In this document: positions 8,602 to 17,083 of the stretch, one piece after another
Layout of the letters: every line of letters starts with the position of its first letter
Position numbering within the stretch: the first letter of the stretch is position 1
NCBI GenBank assembly: GCA_007118045.1
Contig: SKTG01000314.1
Span: 1 to 32,530 of the forward strand
Length of the DNA stretch: 32,530 bases
Reading direction: 5' to 3'
From: Nitriliruptoraceae bacterium
Lineage (GTDB): Bacteria; Actinomycetota; Nitriliruptoria; Nitriliruptorales; Nitriliruptoraceae
Made by a program: the position numbers and the translations under genes
The notes under the pieces: generated by a model
What the model was told of the DNA's origin: nothing
Databases searched by the model: none
What the model saw: only the letters and a program-made list of their open reading frames with translations

Positions 8602-11600
8602 TTGCTCACCGCCGACCTGCCGGGCGTCACGTTCGAGGTCGTGACGCCCGCGCCGCCCGACACGCTGCCGCGCATGGACGTGGCCGCGTTCGTGGGCTTC
8701 GCGTCGTCGGGTCCCGTCGACGTTCCGGTCGCCGTCGAGGACGTGCCGTCGTTCCGTGACGTCTTCGGTCCCGACCCCGAGCTCGCTCGCGGTCCGGACG
8801 GGCGGACGGAGCGCGCTCACCTCGGGGGTGCGGTGGAGGCGTTCTTCCGCAACGGTGGGCAACGCTGCTGGGTCGTGCGCGTCGCCCGGGCCTCCGACGA
8901 CGAGGCGGTGGCGACCCAGGCGCCACCGGCGCCGCAGACCTTCCCCGTCCCCGGCCTGGTCGCGATCGACGGTGACGGCTCGGACGCCTGGCGAGTCGCG
9001 ACCGTGCGCGCCCGTTCGCCCGGGAGCTGGGCCGATGGGCTCCAGGTCGGGGCCGTGCTCACCCCACGTCCACTGGCGGTCGAAGCGGTCGACGGGACCG
9101 GGGTCGTCCTCCGTGGGGCCGAGGAGCTGGCCGTCGGCGACCTGATACGGCTCACGTTCGGCGACGCCCACGTGGCTCTCGTGACGGTCGCCGACGTCGA
9201 GGACGACGGTGCCGTGCGTGTGGACCTGGGCACATCGATCCCGGCCCCGCACGGGGTCACGGCCGAGAGCGCGAACGCGCTGAACCGGCGCCGGCGCGCA
9301 CGGACGTGGTGGTTCGCGACGAGACCTCCGAGCGGCGAGGTGGCCGCCGTCCCCGACGTCGTGGAACGGCTGACACCCGCGGGCTGGGATCCGATCGACA
9401 TCCTCGACCAGCGCCACCCCGATCGCCCGACCACGCCGGAGGCCATCGGGCCGCAGCAGCTCACGATGGTGGCGGTCGGCGACGGGACCGGGCTGCGCCC
9501 CGGCGAACTGCTGCGGGTCGCCGGCGACACCGACGGACCCTGGCTGCTGCCGGTGCGCGCCCAGCTGGCGCCGGGCGAGGTCCCCGCCGCCGGTCGCGCG
9601 GCGACGGAAGGATCGCCGCCAGGCGACGGCATCGTCTGGTTCGAGGTGGGCCCGGGCTGGTGGCCGCTCGAGGAGGCACCCGAAAGCCTGCTCGGTGCGG
9701 ACGCTTCCCCGCCGAGGCCGCGACCGTTCGCGGAGCGGCTCCGCTTCGAGCTCGTCGTCTGGCGCGATGACGCCGTGGTCGCCCGTCTGGGGGGACTCGA
9801 TCCCAGCCGCACGGAGGCTTCGGCCTCGGGTTCACGGCGGTTCTGGGGCGACCTGCCCACCGACGCGGCGCTGTTCGGTCGACTCGCGGACCCCGGCCCA
9901 GCACCCGACACGCCCGCCAGCGAGCGCCTCACCGGAGCGCGGGCCAGGACCGTCGTGCCCCGGGAGCTCTGGGACGACGCGCACCGACCCCGCTTCCCCC
10001 TCGCGGGTCCCGGGGACGCCGGCAGGCACCACGTGCCCCTCGGGATGGCGCTGGTGGCGGACCGGTCGCGATCCGGCTCCGCACTGGGGCCGACCGACCC
10101 ACGCAGCCGGTTGGCCCGGGACGGCCTCGACCGGTTCGGGGCGTGGTTGTTCCTCGACGACCGTCTCGCGACGGCGAGCGTGCGCACCCTTCCGCAGAAG
10201 GCGTTCACGATCCGACACGTGGCCGCGACGCCCAGGCCGTTGCGTGGCCTGCACCGCCTGCTCGACCTCGACGATGTCACGCTCGTCGCGGTGCCCGACG
10301 CCGTGCACCCCGGCTGGACGGAGCAGGTCGTCGAACGCGAGGAGCCCCTCGGCGCGCCACACCTCGACGTCTCAGAGCAGAGTGATGGCGCCATCGTCGT
10401 CACGTGGTCGGAGCTCGCGCGCGCGACGGCGTTCGAGCTGGAGCAGGCGAGCGACGCCGCGTTCACCGCCGGCGTGCACCGCAGCACCCATCTCGCCGAG
10501 GACGTGGCGGACGCCGGGAACGGCTCGTTCGTCGAGGTCGGCGTCCCCCCCGGTTGTCCCGCGTTGCGCTTCTTCCGGGTCCGTGGGGTCCGGGAGGGGG
10601 TCGCCGGTCCGTGGTCGAACACCGAGGTGGTCCTCCTGCCGACCGCGACCTTCCGGGACGTCACACCGTTGCCGCGGGCGCCGGTGCTCACGGCCGACGG
10701 GCCGGACGCGACGGGGACACGCACCCTGACGTGGACACGGCCCGGTGCAAGCACCCGCAGCGAGTTCGCCTCCTCGCCCGATCCGAGCTTCCGGGCCGGG
10801 GTGATCGTCGTGACCCACGCCGGTGACCGCGTGGAGGTACCGCCGGGTCGTCACGGTCCGAGCTACCACCGCGTCCGTGTCGGCAGCGTCGACGCCGCAG
10901 GGCGCGCGACCCACGGCCCCTGGTCCAACACCATCGTCGTCGCCGCGGAGGAGACCCCGAGGTGGGTCGCGCGGGAGGTCGATCCCGACGCGGTGGCGGA
11001 CGAGCTGCTGGCCATCCAGCTGGCCCTGCTGCGGCTCTGCGCCGCGCGGGCCGACTGCCTGGCCGTGCTCGCGGTACCGGCGCCTGCGCTGGCCGAGCAC
11101 GTCCACGCCCACGTCGCGGAGCTGCGAGGAGGGACGTCCAGGGGTGGGGAGAGGACCAGCCGCCGGTTCGCGATGGGGGTGCCCCGGCTCGACGCCGCCG
11201 AGGCGCACGCCCTCGGCTGCGGTGCGCTCTACCACCCGTGGACCTCGGTACGTGCCGCACATCCGGGCGGGGTCCGCATCGACACGCGCCCGCCCGACGG
11301 GCCGATGGTCGGGGTGATGGCGGCTCGCAGCCTGGCCCGCGGGGCCTGGGTCGCGCCCGCCCACCGTCCGCTCGAGGACGCGTTGGGCCTCACCCCGAAG
11401 CTGGCGGCCGACGCGCCCGGACGGCTGCTCGCCGACGGCGTCAACGTCCTCGTCGAGGAACCCTCCGGTTTCGTCGCGGTCGGCTCCACGACCCTCGGTC
11501 GCGACACGGAGCAGCGCGAGATCAACGTGCGTCGGCTGATGATGCTGCTGCGACGGCTGGTGCTGCGGCACGGCAGCACCTACGTCTTCCAACCGCACGA

Positions 11601-11856
11601 CGCGCAGTTCCGCGCCCTGGTCCGCAGCCGGCTGGAGCAGCTGCTCCTCGCGCTCTACCAGCGCGGCGCCTTCGTCGGCGCGACCCCAAGCCAGGCGTTC
11701 CGTGTGATCGCCGACGACACCGTCAACCCGCCGGCGTTGGTGGATCGGGGCCGCTTCGTCGTGGAGATCGCGGTGGCACCGTCGCAGCCGTTGCGCTTCC
11801 TCACCATCCGGCTGTTGCAGACCGGTCCGGGCACCGTGAGCGTCGAGGAGGTGTGA
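8602..11856 (+). CDS. Second, very large tail sheath-family protein (~1084 aa) with inserted FN3-like tandem
   Basis: Likely TTG start at 8602 (LLTADLPGVTFEVV...). Sheath-type N-terminus (MDVAAFVGFASSGPVDVPVAVEDVPSFRDVFG; GAVEAFFRNGGQRCWVVRVA) and sheath C-terminus (GALYHPWTSVR...GVMAARSLARGAWVAPAHRPLEDALGL...REINVRRLMMLLRRLVLRHGSTYVFQPHDAQFRALVRSRLEQLL). Confidence 0.88.
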   Translation: MLTADLPGVTFEVVTPAPPDTLPRMDVAAFVGFASSGPVDVPVAVEDVPSFRDVFGPDPELARGPDGRTERAHLGGAVEAFFRNGGQRCWVVRVARASDDEAVATQAPPAPQTFPVPGLVAIDGDGSDAWRVATVRARSPGSWADGLQVGAVLTPRPLAVEAVDGTGVVLRGAEELAVGDLIRLTFGDAHVALVTVADVEDDGAVRVDLGTSIPAPHGVTAESANALNRRRRARTWWFATRPPSGEVAAVPDVVERLTPAGWDPIDILDQRHPDRPTTPEAIGPQQLTMVAVGDGTGLRPGELLRVAGDTDGPWLLPVRAQLAPGEVPAAGRAATEGSPPGDGIVWFEVGPGWWPLEEAPESLLGADASPPRPRPFAERLRFELVVWRDDAVVARLGGLDPSRTEASASGSRRFWGDLPTDAALFGRLADPGPAPDTPASERLTGARARTVVPRELWDDAHRPRFPLAGPGDAGRHHVPLGMALVADRSRSGSALGPTDPRSRLARDGLDRFGAWLFLDDRLATASVRTLPQKAFTIRHVAATPRPLRGLHRLLDLDDVTLVAVPDAVHPGWTEQVVEREEPLGAPHLDVSEQSDGAIVVTWSELARATAFELEQASDAAFTAGVHRSTHLAEDVADAGNGSFVEVGVPPGCPALRFFRVRGVREGVAGPWSNTEVVLLPTATFRDVTPLPRAPVLTADGPDATGTRTLTWTRPGASTRSEFASSPDPSFRAGVIVVTHAGDRVEVPPGRHGPSYHRVRVGSVDAAGRATHGPWSNTIVVAAEETPRWVAREVDPDAVADELLAIQLALLRLCAARADCLAVLAVPAPALAEHVHAHVAELRGGTSRGGERTSRRFAMGVPRLDAAEAHALGCGALYHPWTSVRAAHPGGVRIDTRPPDGPMVGVMAARSLARGAWVAPAHRPLEDALGLTPKLAADAPGRLLADGVNVLVEEPSGFVAVGSTTLGRDTEQREINVRRLMMLLRRLVLRHGSTYVFQPHDAQFRALVRSRLEQLLLALYQRGAFVGATPSQAFRVIADDTVNPPALVDRGRFVVEIAVAPSQPLRFLTIRLLQTGPGTVSVEEV

Positions 11857-11857
11857 G

Positions 11858-12337
11858 GTGACGACACGGCCGTTCGGCGCCTTCAACTTCAACGTGCGTG
11901 TCGCGCTCGGCGACGCCGAGGACCCTCTCTGCGAGGCCGCCTTCTCCGAGTGCAGCGGGCTGGAGTCGACGGTGGGTGTGAAGACGATCCGCGCCGGCGG
12001 CCACAACGCCGGCCCGATCCACCTCGCCGGACCCGTCTCGTACGCCAACCTCTCGCTCAAGCGTGGCATGACCACCTCGTTCGACCTCTGGCGGTGGTTC
12101 GACCAGGTGCTGATCGACGGGGAACGTCACCGCCGCGCCACGTGCGAGGTCGAGGTGCTCGCCACGGACCGCTCGACCGCCGTGTTCACGGTCACGCTGG
12201 GCAGGTGCCTGCCCGTGAAGCTGCGGGCACCGACCCTCAACGCGACGGACGGTCAGGTGGCCATCGAGGAGATGGAGATCGCCTACGAGGTGCTGACCTT
12301 GCGTCCCGCCGGCGGGGAGGTGGCCTCCCGTGCCTGA
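11858..12337 (+). CDS. Second tube-family protein (gp19-like; Afp5/Pvc5 type)
   Basis: MTTRPFGAFNFNVRVAL...AAFSECSGLESTVGVKTIRAGGHNAGPIHLAGPVSYANLSLKRGMTTSFDLWRWFDQV. GTG start 11858. Confidence 0.92.
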   Translation: MTTRPFGAFNFNVRVALGDAEDPLCEAAFSECSGLESTVGVKTIRAGGHNAGPIHLAGPVSYANLSLKRGMTTSFDLWRWFDQVLIDGERHRRATCEVEVLATDRSTAVFTVTLGRCLPVKLRAPTLNATDGQVAIEEMEIAYEVLTLRPAGGEVASRA

Positions 12338-12998
12338 ACCCGTCGAGGTGACGTCCGCGCGGCTGCAGGAGATCGAGCTCGGCGACGGCACCAAGGAGTC
12401 GGAACCCACCGGCAAGGACCTCGAGGTCCAGTTCAACCCGGAGACGCTGAAGCTGACCTACGCCAACACGGCGAAGGGCGGCGAGGCCCCGGCGGGCGCA
12501 GCCATCCAGTTCGTCGGCAGCAGCAACACGAAGCTGTCGCTGGACCTGTGGTTCGACGCGAGCGCGCGCGACGACGTCGACGACGTGCGGACCCTGACCG
12601 CGGACGTCGTGCACTTCGTCACCCCCCAGCCGCGCGAGGGCGGGCTGGCGCCACCCGGCGTGCGCTTCCTGTGGGGATCGTTCCTGTTCGAGGGCGTGGT
12701 CGAGTCGCTGAACGAGACCCTCGAGTTCTTCTCCGCCGCCGGCCGCCCCCTTCGCGCCCAGCTCTCGCTGACCCTGACGAGCCAGGACATCCAGTTCCGC
12801 ATCCGGGCGCTGGAGGACGCGGCGGCGCGTGACACCCCCGGCACGACGCCGAGGACCCAACCGCGGGAGGACGAGAGCGTGCAGCAGGCGATGGCCCGCC
12901 GGGGCGACCCGCGCGGGTGGCAGGGCGTCGCGGAGGAGGCCGGCCTGGAGTCGGCCCGGCGACCCCCACCGGGCTCGTTCCTGGATCTGAACGCGTGA
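12330..12998 (+). CDS. CIS tube-associated protein with degenerate LysM-like C-terminus (Afp7/Pvc7 type)
   Basis: LEVQFNPETLKLTYANT...IQFVGSSNTKLSLDLWFDAS... ends SVQQAMARRGDPRGWQGVAEEAGLESARRPPPGSFLDL, which resembles a LysM baseplate/hub adaptor. GTG start overlaps the upstream gene by 8 bp. Confidence 0.85.
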   Translation: MPEPVEVTSARLQEIELGDGTKESEPTGKDLEVQFNPETLKLTYANTAKGGEAPAGAAIQFVGSSNTKLSLDLWFDASARDDVDDVRTLTADVVHFVTPQPREGGLAPPGVRFLWGSFLFEGVVESLNETLEFFSAAGRPLRAQLSLTLTSQDIQFRIRALEDAAARDTPGTTPRTQPREDESVQQAMARRGDPRGWQGVAEEAGLESARRPPPGSFLDLNA

Positions 12999-13029
12999 CG
13001 GCGCACCCCGACCGACCGAGGAGCACCAC

Positions 13030-13188
13030 ATGAGCGTGATCATCAACGAACTCGACGTGGCGGTCGAGCCCGAGGCGCCGACCGCGACCGAGCGCCCGGC
13101 GCCGCCGGTGCCCGCACCGCCCGCCATGGAGGTCTGGGACGTCGTCCGCCACGAGCTGGCGCGCTCGGCCCGGACCCGCGCCGTCTGA
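13030..13188 (+). CDS. 52-aa DUF5908-like eCIS microprotein
   Basis: MSVIINELDVAVEPEAPTATERPAPPVPAPPAMEVWDVVRHELARSARTRAV, ATG 13030 to TGA 13186-13188, fills the gap between the CIS-tube and gpD-like genes. Absent from the ORF track because of its size. Confidence 0.72.
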   Translation: MSVIINELDVAVEPEAPTATERPAPPVPAPPAMEVWDVVRHELARSARTRAV

Positions 13189-13218
13189 CCACCCACCCAG
13201 GTCGTCTCAGGAGCAACG

Positions 13219-14301
13219 ATGCTGCCGACCCCGTCGCTGTACGCCGCACGACCGGAGCTCGCGGTCGACGGTGTCGACGACCCCGCCCTGGGTGAGCACC
13301 TGCTGTCGCTGGTCGTGGCGGAGACGGACGACGGACTGGCGCGTTGCGAGGCCGTCTTCACCAACTGGGGGCGGCGTGACGGCGGGGTCGGCTACCTGTT
13401 CTCGGACCGTCGACACCTCGACTTCGGCACGCCGATCGTGTTGCGCATGGGAGCCGGCGACCGGGCGGGGGAGGTGTTCGACGGGCGCATCAGCGGGCTC
13501 GAACCCCACTTCCCGCGCGACCGACCGCCGGAGCTGGTCGTGCTGGCCGAGGACGGCCTGCAACAGCTGCGGATGACCCGACGGACGCGCAGCTTCGAGG
13601 ACGTCACCGACGCCGACGTGATCCGTACCGTGGCCTCGCAGCACGGCCTGCGCGCCGAGCTCGAGGTCGACGGGCCGCGCCACCGGGTGGTCGCGCAGCT
13701 GAACCTGAGCGACCTCGCCTTCGTGCGCGAGCGGGCACGCGCCGTCGACGCCGAGGTGTGGGTCACGGGCGACGTGCTCCACGCGCAGGCCAGGGCGCGG
13801 CGTGACGCCGGCACGGTGACGCTGACCTACGGACAGGACCTGCGCGAAGCGTCGGTGCTGGCCGACCTCGCGCACCAGCGCACGTCGGTCGCCGTCGGTG
13901 GCTGGGACGTGGCCGCGAAGGAAGCCATCGAGCAGGAGGCGACCGGTCGCGCGGTGACACCGGAGCTCGACGGCGACGTCGCCGGGGTGGCGATCCTGGA
14001 GCGTGCGCTCGGCCCTCGGCACGAACGGCTCGTCGGGACGATGCCGGCCACGACGGCGGAGGCCCAGGCGATGGCGGATGCCGTCATGCGTCGGACGGCG
14101 CGTCGGTTCGTCACCGGTCGGATCGTGGCCGAGGGGGACGGGCGGCTCCGCGTCGGCAGCAAGGTCGAGCTGCGGGCTCTCGGGGAGGGCTTCTCCGGCA
14201 CCTACCACGTGCACGAGGTCCGTCAGGTCTTCGACGGCACGTCCGGTCACGTCACCCACCTGGGCGTGCAACGCGCCGGCCTCGCGCCGGAGGGCCGTTG
14301 A
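13219..14301 (+). CDS. Phage late control gpD-like hub protein (Pvc8/VgrG N-terminal part)
   Basis: GVGYLFSDRRHLDFGTPIVLRMGAGDRAGEVFDGRISGLEP...DADVIRTVASQHGLRAEL...NLSDLAFVRERARAVDAEVWVTGDVLHAQARARR. Confidence 0.88.
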   Translation: MLPTPSLYAARPELAVDGVDDPALGEHLLSLVVAETDDGLARCEAVFTNWGRRDGGVGYLFSDRRHLDFGTPIVLRMGAGDRAGEVFDGRISGLEPHFPRDRPPELVVLAEDGLQQLRMTRRTRSFEDVTDADVIRTVASQHGLRAELEVDGPRHRVVAQLNLSDLAFVRERARAVDAEVWVTGDVLHAQARARRDAGTVTLTYGQDLREASVLADLAHQRTSVAVGGWDVAAKEAIEQEATGRAVTPELDGDVAGVAILERALGPRHERLVGTMPATTAEAQAMADAVMRRTARRFVTGRIVAEGDGRLRVGSKVELRALGEGFSGTYHVHEVRQVFDGTSGHVTHLGVQRAGLAPEGR

Positions 14302-15017
14302 TGGACGAGCTGCTCGCCGTCCTCGCCGTCACCGCCGGCCAACCGCCCGGTGGGGACGCCGCACGCTGCCACGGGGTGCACAGCGCCGTCGTGGTGGACG
14401 TCGTCGACCCAGACGGTCAGGGTCGGGTACGGATCCGGTTGCCCTGGGCGCCGGACGCCGACGGCGACGGGTACGAGGCCTGGGCTCGTCTCGCCACGCT
14501 GATGGCCGGCGCGGGGCACGGCACGTGGTTCGTGCCCGACGTGGGCGACGAGGTGCTGATCGCCTTCGCTGGCGCGGACCCGCGTCACCCGGTGGTGCTC
14601 GGGGGGCTCTGGAACGGGCAGGACGCCCCGCCCGAACGCATGGACGGCGCCGGCAGCAACGAGCGCAAGACCATCCGGACGCGCAACGGTGTCGAGCTGA
14701 CCTTCGTCGATGCACCCGGCCAGGAGCAGCTGAGCCTGCGGACCCCCGGCGGGCAGACCGTGGTGCTCGAGGACGGCCCCGGGACCGTCACCGCCGCGGA
14801 CGCCAACGGCAACAGCGTGAAGCTGGAGACCTCCGGGATCACGGTCACCGCCGCCGCGACGGTGACCGTGAGCGCGAGCTCCGTCGACGTGTCCGCCGGC
14901 ATGGTCAGCGTCAACGCCGGTATGTCGCGCTTCAGCGGCGTGGTCCAGGCCGACACCGTGATCACCAACTCCGTCGTCAGCGCCAGCTACACGCCTGGTG
15001 CCGGGAACATCTGGTAG
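14301..15017 (+). CDS. gpV/gp5-like baseplate spike protein (OB-fold plus beta-helix)
   Basis: HGVHSAVVVDVVDPDGQGRVRIRLPWAPDADGDGYEAWARLATLMAGAGHGTWFVPDVGDEVLIAFAGADPRHPVVLGGLWNGQDAPP, then beta-helix-like TVTAAATVTVSASSVDVSAGMVSVNAG. ATG 14301 overlaps the upstream stop. Confidence 0.93.
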   Translation: MDELLAVLAVTAGQPPGGDAARCHGVHSAVVVDVVDPDGQGRVRIRLPWAPDADGDGYEAWARLATLMAGAGHGTWFVPDVGDEVLIAFAGADPRHPVVLGGLWNGQDAPPERMDGAGSNERKTIRTRNGVELTFVDAPGQEQLSLRTPGGQTVVLEDGPGTVTAADANGNSVKLETSGITVTAAATVTVSASSVDVSAGMVSVNAGMSRFSGVVQADTVITNSVVSASYTPGAGNIW

Positions 15018-15024
15018 GTGACCC

Positions 15025-16665
15025 ATGCATGAACGGATCGACTGGCGTACCGCGCCACCGCTGTGGCGACCGGCACTGGCGGGCGCGACGGACCTCGATC
15101 GTCCGGCGCTCCTGCGCTTCGCCGGCGACGACTTCATGGACGAGCTGCAGACCCGGCTGCACGACGAACGGCCCGACCTCTCGCCCGTGGTCGCCGCCCC
15201 GGAGACGTGGCGCGACGAAGGCGTCGGCCTCGGCGGCGACGGCGCCAGCGCCCCCGTCAAGCTCTACCAACCGGTCCACAGCCGCTACTACGTCGTCGGC
15301 GCCGGGCTGGTGTGCGGCAAGTACGGGTTGCCGGACCGACCGATCGACCCGGGTGCCGGCGAATCGTCGTTCTTCGTGCTCCGCCGGCTCGAGCCGGTCT
15401 CCGACCAGCAACCGGTCGATCCGCGGGTCACGGCGACGTTCCACGAGTACGCGTGGGTGACGGGACAGGCGGGGCCGGGTTGGCAGCCGGTGGACGGTGG
15501 CGGCCTCGCGACGCACGAGGACCGGTTGCCGCTGTTCCCGGTCAACTACCCGAGCGGTGACCGCAGGCGCCGGTTGCTCGCCGGCCTCGTCCCCGTCTCG
15601 GCCAGGGAGGCCTACGAGGCGGGGAACCGGCTGCCGCTGCCGCCCCCGAGCGACCCGGACGATCCGGACCTGCTCGCGGTCCTCGCCGACGAGCGTCTCG
15701 CGCTGCTCGACCCGGTCGTCGCCGGGATCGCCTCGATCCGCCGCGCAGCCCGCGACATCCAGGACCTCGGCCTCCCGGACGAGCAGCGTGAGGCGAGGAC
15801 ACGTGAGCTGCACGTCGCGCTCGTGTTCGCCCTGCTGGACCTCGACGACTACCTGACCGAGCTCGTGCGGTTCGGCGAGGACGCCGATGACGCCGACGAG
15901 GTCCGTGAACTGCTCGACGGGCAGGGCTTCCCACCGACCTCGGCCGCCACCTGGCTCGACGCGGTGGAGGCGGCGGCCGACGCCCGCGCGGGGGTCGTCG
16001 ACGGGACCGGTCAGCCACCCGAGCTGGTGACCGCCCTCGGCCTGGCCGGGATCGTGGCCGCCGTCACCTCGCTGCTCGGTGCCGCGGACGTCGAACCGGT
16101 CGCCACGGCGTTCTTCCTCGCTGTCACCTCAGCCTTCGGGGTGGACCCGACCGACACGCAGGAGCCGGACCCTGGGGACGAGGACGAGGTCGGCGACGAC
16201 GAGCAGCCCGTGGCGGGTCGGACGGCCGGCGCGGTCTACGTGGTGCGTTGCGCCTACGAGCGGCCGCACTGCCCGCCGTCCCACCGGGTGGTGCTGAGCC
16301 ACCCCTCCGCGCCCTTCGAGCTGGCCTCGTTCTTCGACCCCGACGCCCCGTACCGCCCGGTGCGCATCGCGATGCCGGTCGACACGAGTCCGGCAGGGTT
16401 GCGCAACTTCCCGAAGAACGTCTCGGTCGCGATCTCGCAGCAGCTCCGGCAGCAGCTGCAACGCGTCCAGGACATCAAGCTGTCCGACCTCGACGACGGC
16501 GACATCGGCGACGAGCAGACGTGCGACTTCGGGATGCTGTGCACGCTGTCGATCCCGATCATCACGATCTGCGCCCTGATCCTGCTGATGATCATCGTGT
16601 CGCTGCTCAACATCGTCTTCTTCTGGGTCCCGCTGTTCAAGATCTGCCGACCGAAGGTGGGGTGA
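15025..16665 (+). CDS. eCIS-associated hypothetical protein with C-terminal hydrophobic/membrane segment
   Basis: ORF of 546 aa. N-terminus PVKLYQPVHSRYYVVGAGLVCGKYGLPDR; C-terminus MLCTLSIPIITICALILLMIIVSLLNIVFFWVPLFKICRPKVG. Confidence 0.8.
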   Translation: MHERIDWRTAPPLWRPALAGATDLDRPALLRFAGDDFMDELQTRLHDERPDLSPVVAAPETWRDEGVGLGGDGASAPVKLYQPVHSRYYVVGAGLVCGKYGLPDRPIDPGAGESSFFVLRRLEPVSDQQPVDPRVTATFHEYAWVTGQAGPGWQPVDGGGLATHEDRLPLFPVNYPSGDRRRRLLAGLVPVSAREAYEAGNRLPLPPPSDPDDPDLLAVLADERLALLDPVVAGIASIRRAARDIQDLGLPDEQREARTRELHVALVFALLDLDDYLTELVRFGEDADDADEVRELLDGQGFPPTSAATWLDAVEAAADARAGVVDGTGQPPELVTALGLAGIVAAVTSLLGAADVEPVATAFFLAVTSAFGVDPTDTQEPDPGDEDEVGDDEQPVAGRTAGAVYVVRCAYERPHCPPSHRVVLSHPSAPFELASFFDPDAPYRPVRIAMPVDTSPAGLRNFPKNVSVAISQQLRQQLQRVQDIKLSDLDDGDIGDEQTCDFGMLCTLSIPIITICALILLMIIVSLLNIVFFWVPLFKICRPKVG

Positions 16666-16669
16666 GACG

Positions 16670-17065
16670 ATGACCAGCGACGCCGCCCTGTTCGGGCGCG
16701 GCCTGGCGTTCCCACCGCGGCTCGACGCCGACGGTCGGGTCGCGTGGTCCGCCGGCCCCGCCAACATCCGCGATGCGATCCGGGTGGTGCTCATGACCGA
16801 CCCGGGTGAGCGGGTGATGCTGCCCGCGTTCGGAGCCGGGCTGCGCTCGTTCCTCTCCGAGCCGAACGTCGCCGCGACCCATCGGCTCATCGAGCAGCGC
16901 ATCGTGCACGCGCTGGAGCGGTGGGAACCTCGCATCGACGTCGGTGCGGTGCGGGTGCGCGCCAGCGAACACGAACCCCAGCAGGCCGTCGTGACGGTGG
17001 AGTACGTGCTCGTCGCAGCTCGCGCGCCCGATCAGGTCACCACCACCGTGCGCCTGGCCGGCTGA
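16670..17065 (+). CDS. gp25/GPW-like baseplate wedge protein (Afp9/Pvc9 type)
   Basis: IRDAIRVVLMTDPGERVMLPAFGAGLRSFLSEPNVAATHRLIEQRIVHALERWEPRIDV is a canonical gp25 signature. Confidence 0.94.
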   Translation: MTSDAALFGRGLAFPPRLDADGRVAWSAGPANIRDAIRVVLMTDPGERVMLPAFGAGLRSFLSEPNVAATHRLIEQRIVHALERWEPRIDVGAVRVRASEHEPQQAVVTVEYVLVAARAPDQVTTTVRLAG

Positions 17066-17083
17066 GCCGGGAGGAGGATCCGT

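Noticed and set aside
8817-10754. 645-aa minus-strand ORF
   Set aside because: Ser/Arg/Thr-rich antisense shadow of the second sheath gene.
13219-15017. Type VI secretion system (VgrG)
   Set aside because: No TssJ/L/M membrane complex, ClpV or TssB/C pair; gpD and gpV parts are separate genes within an eCIS-ordered cluster.
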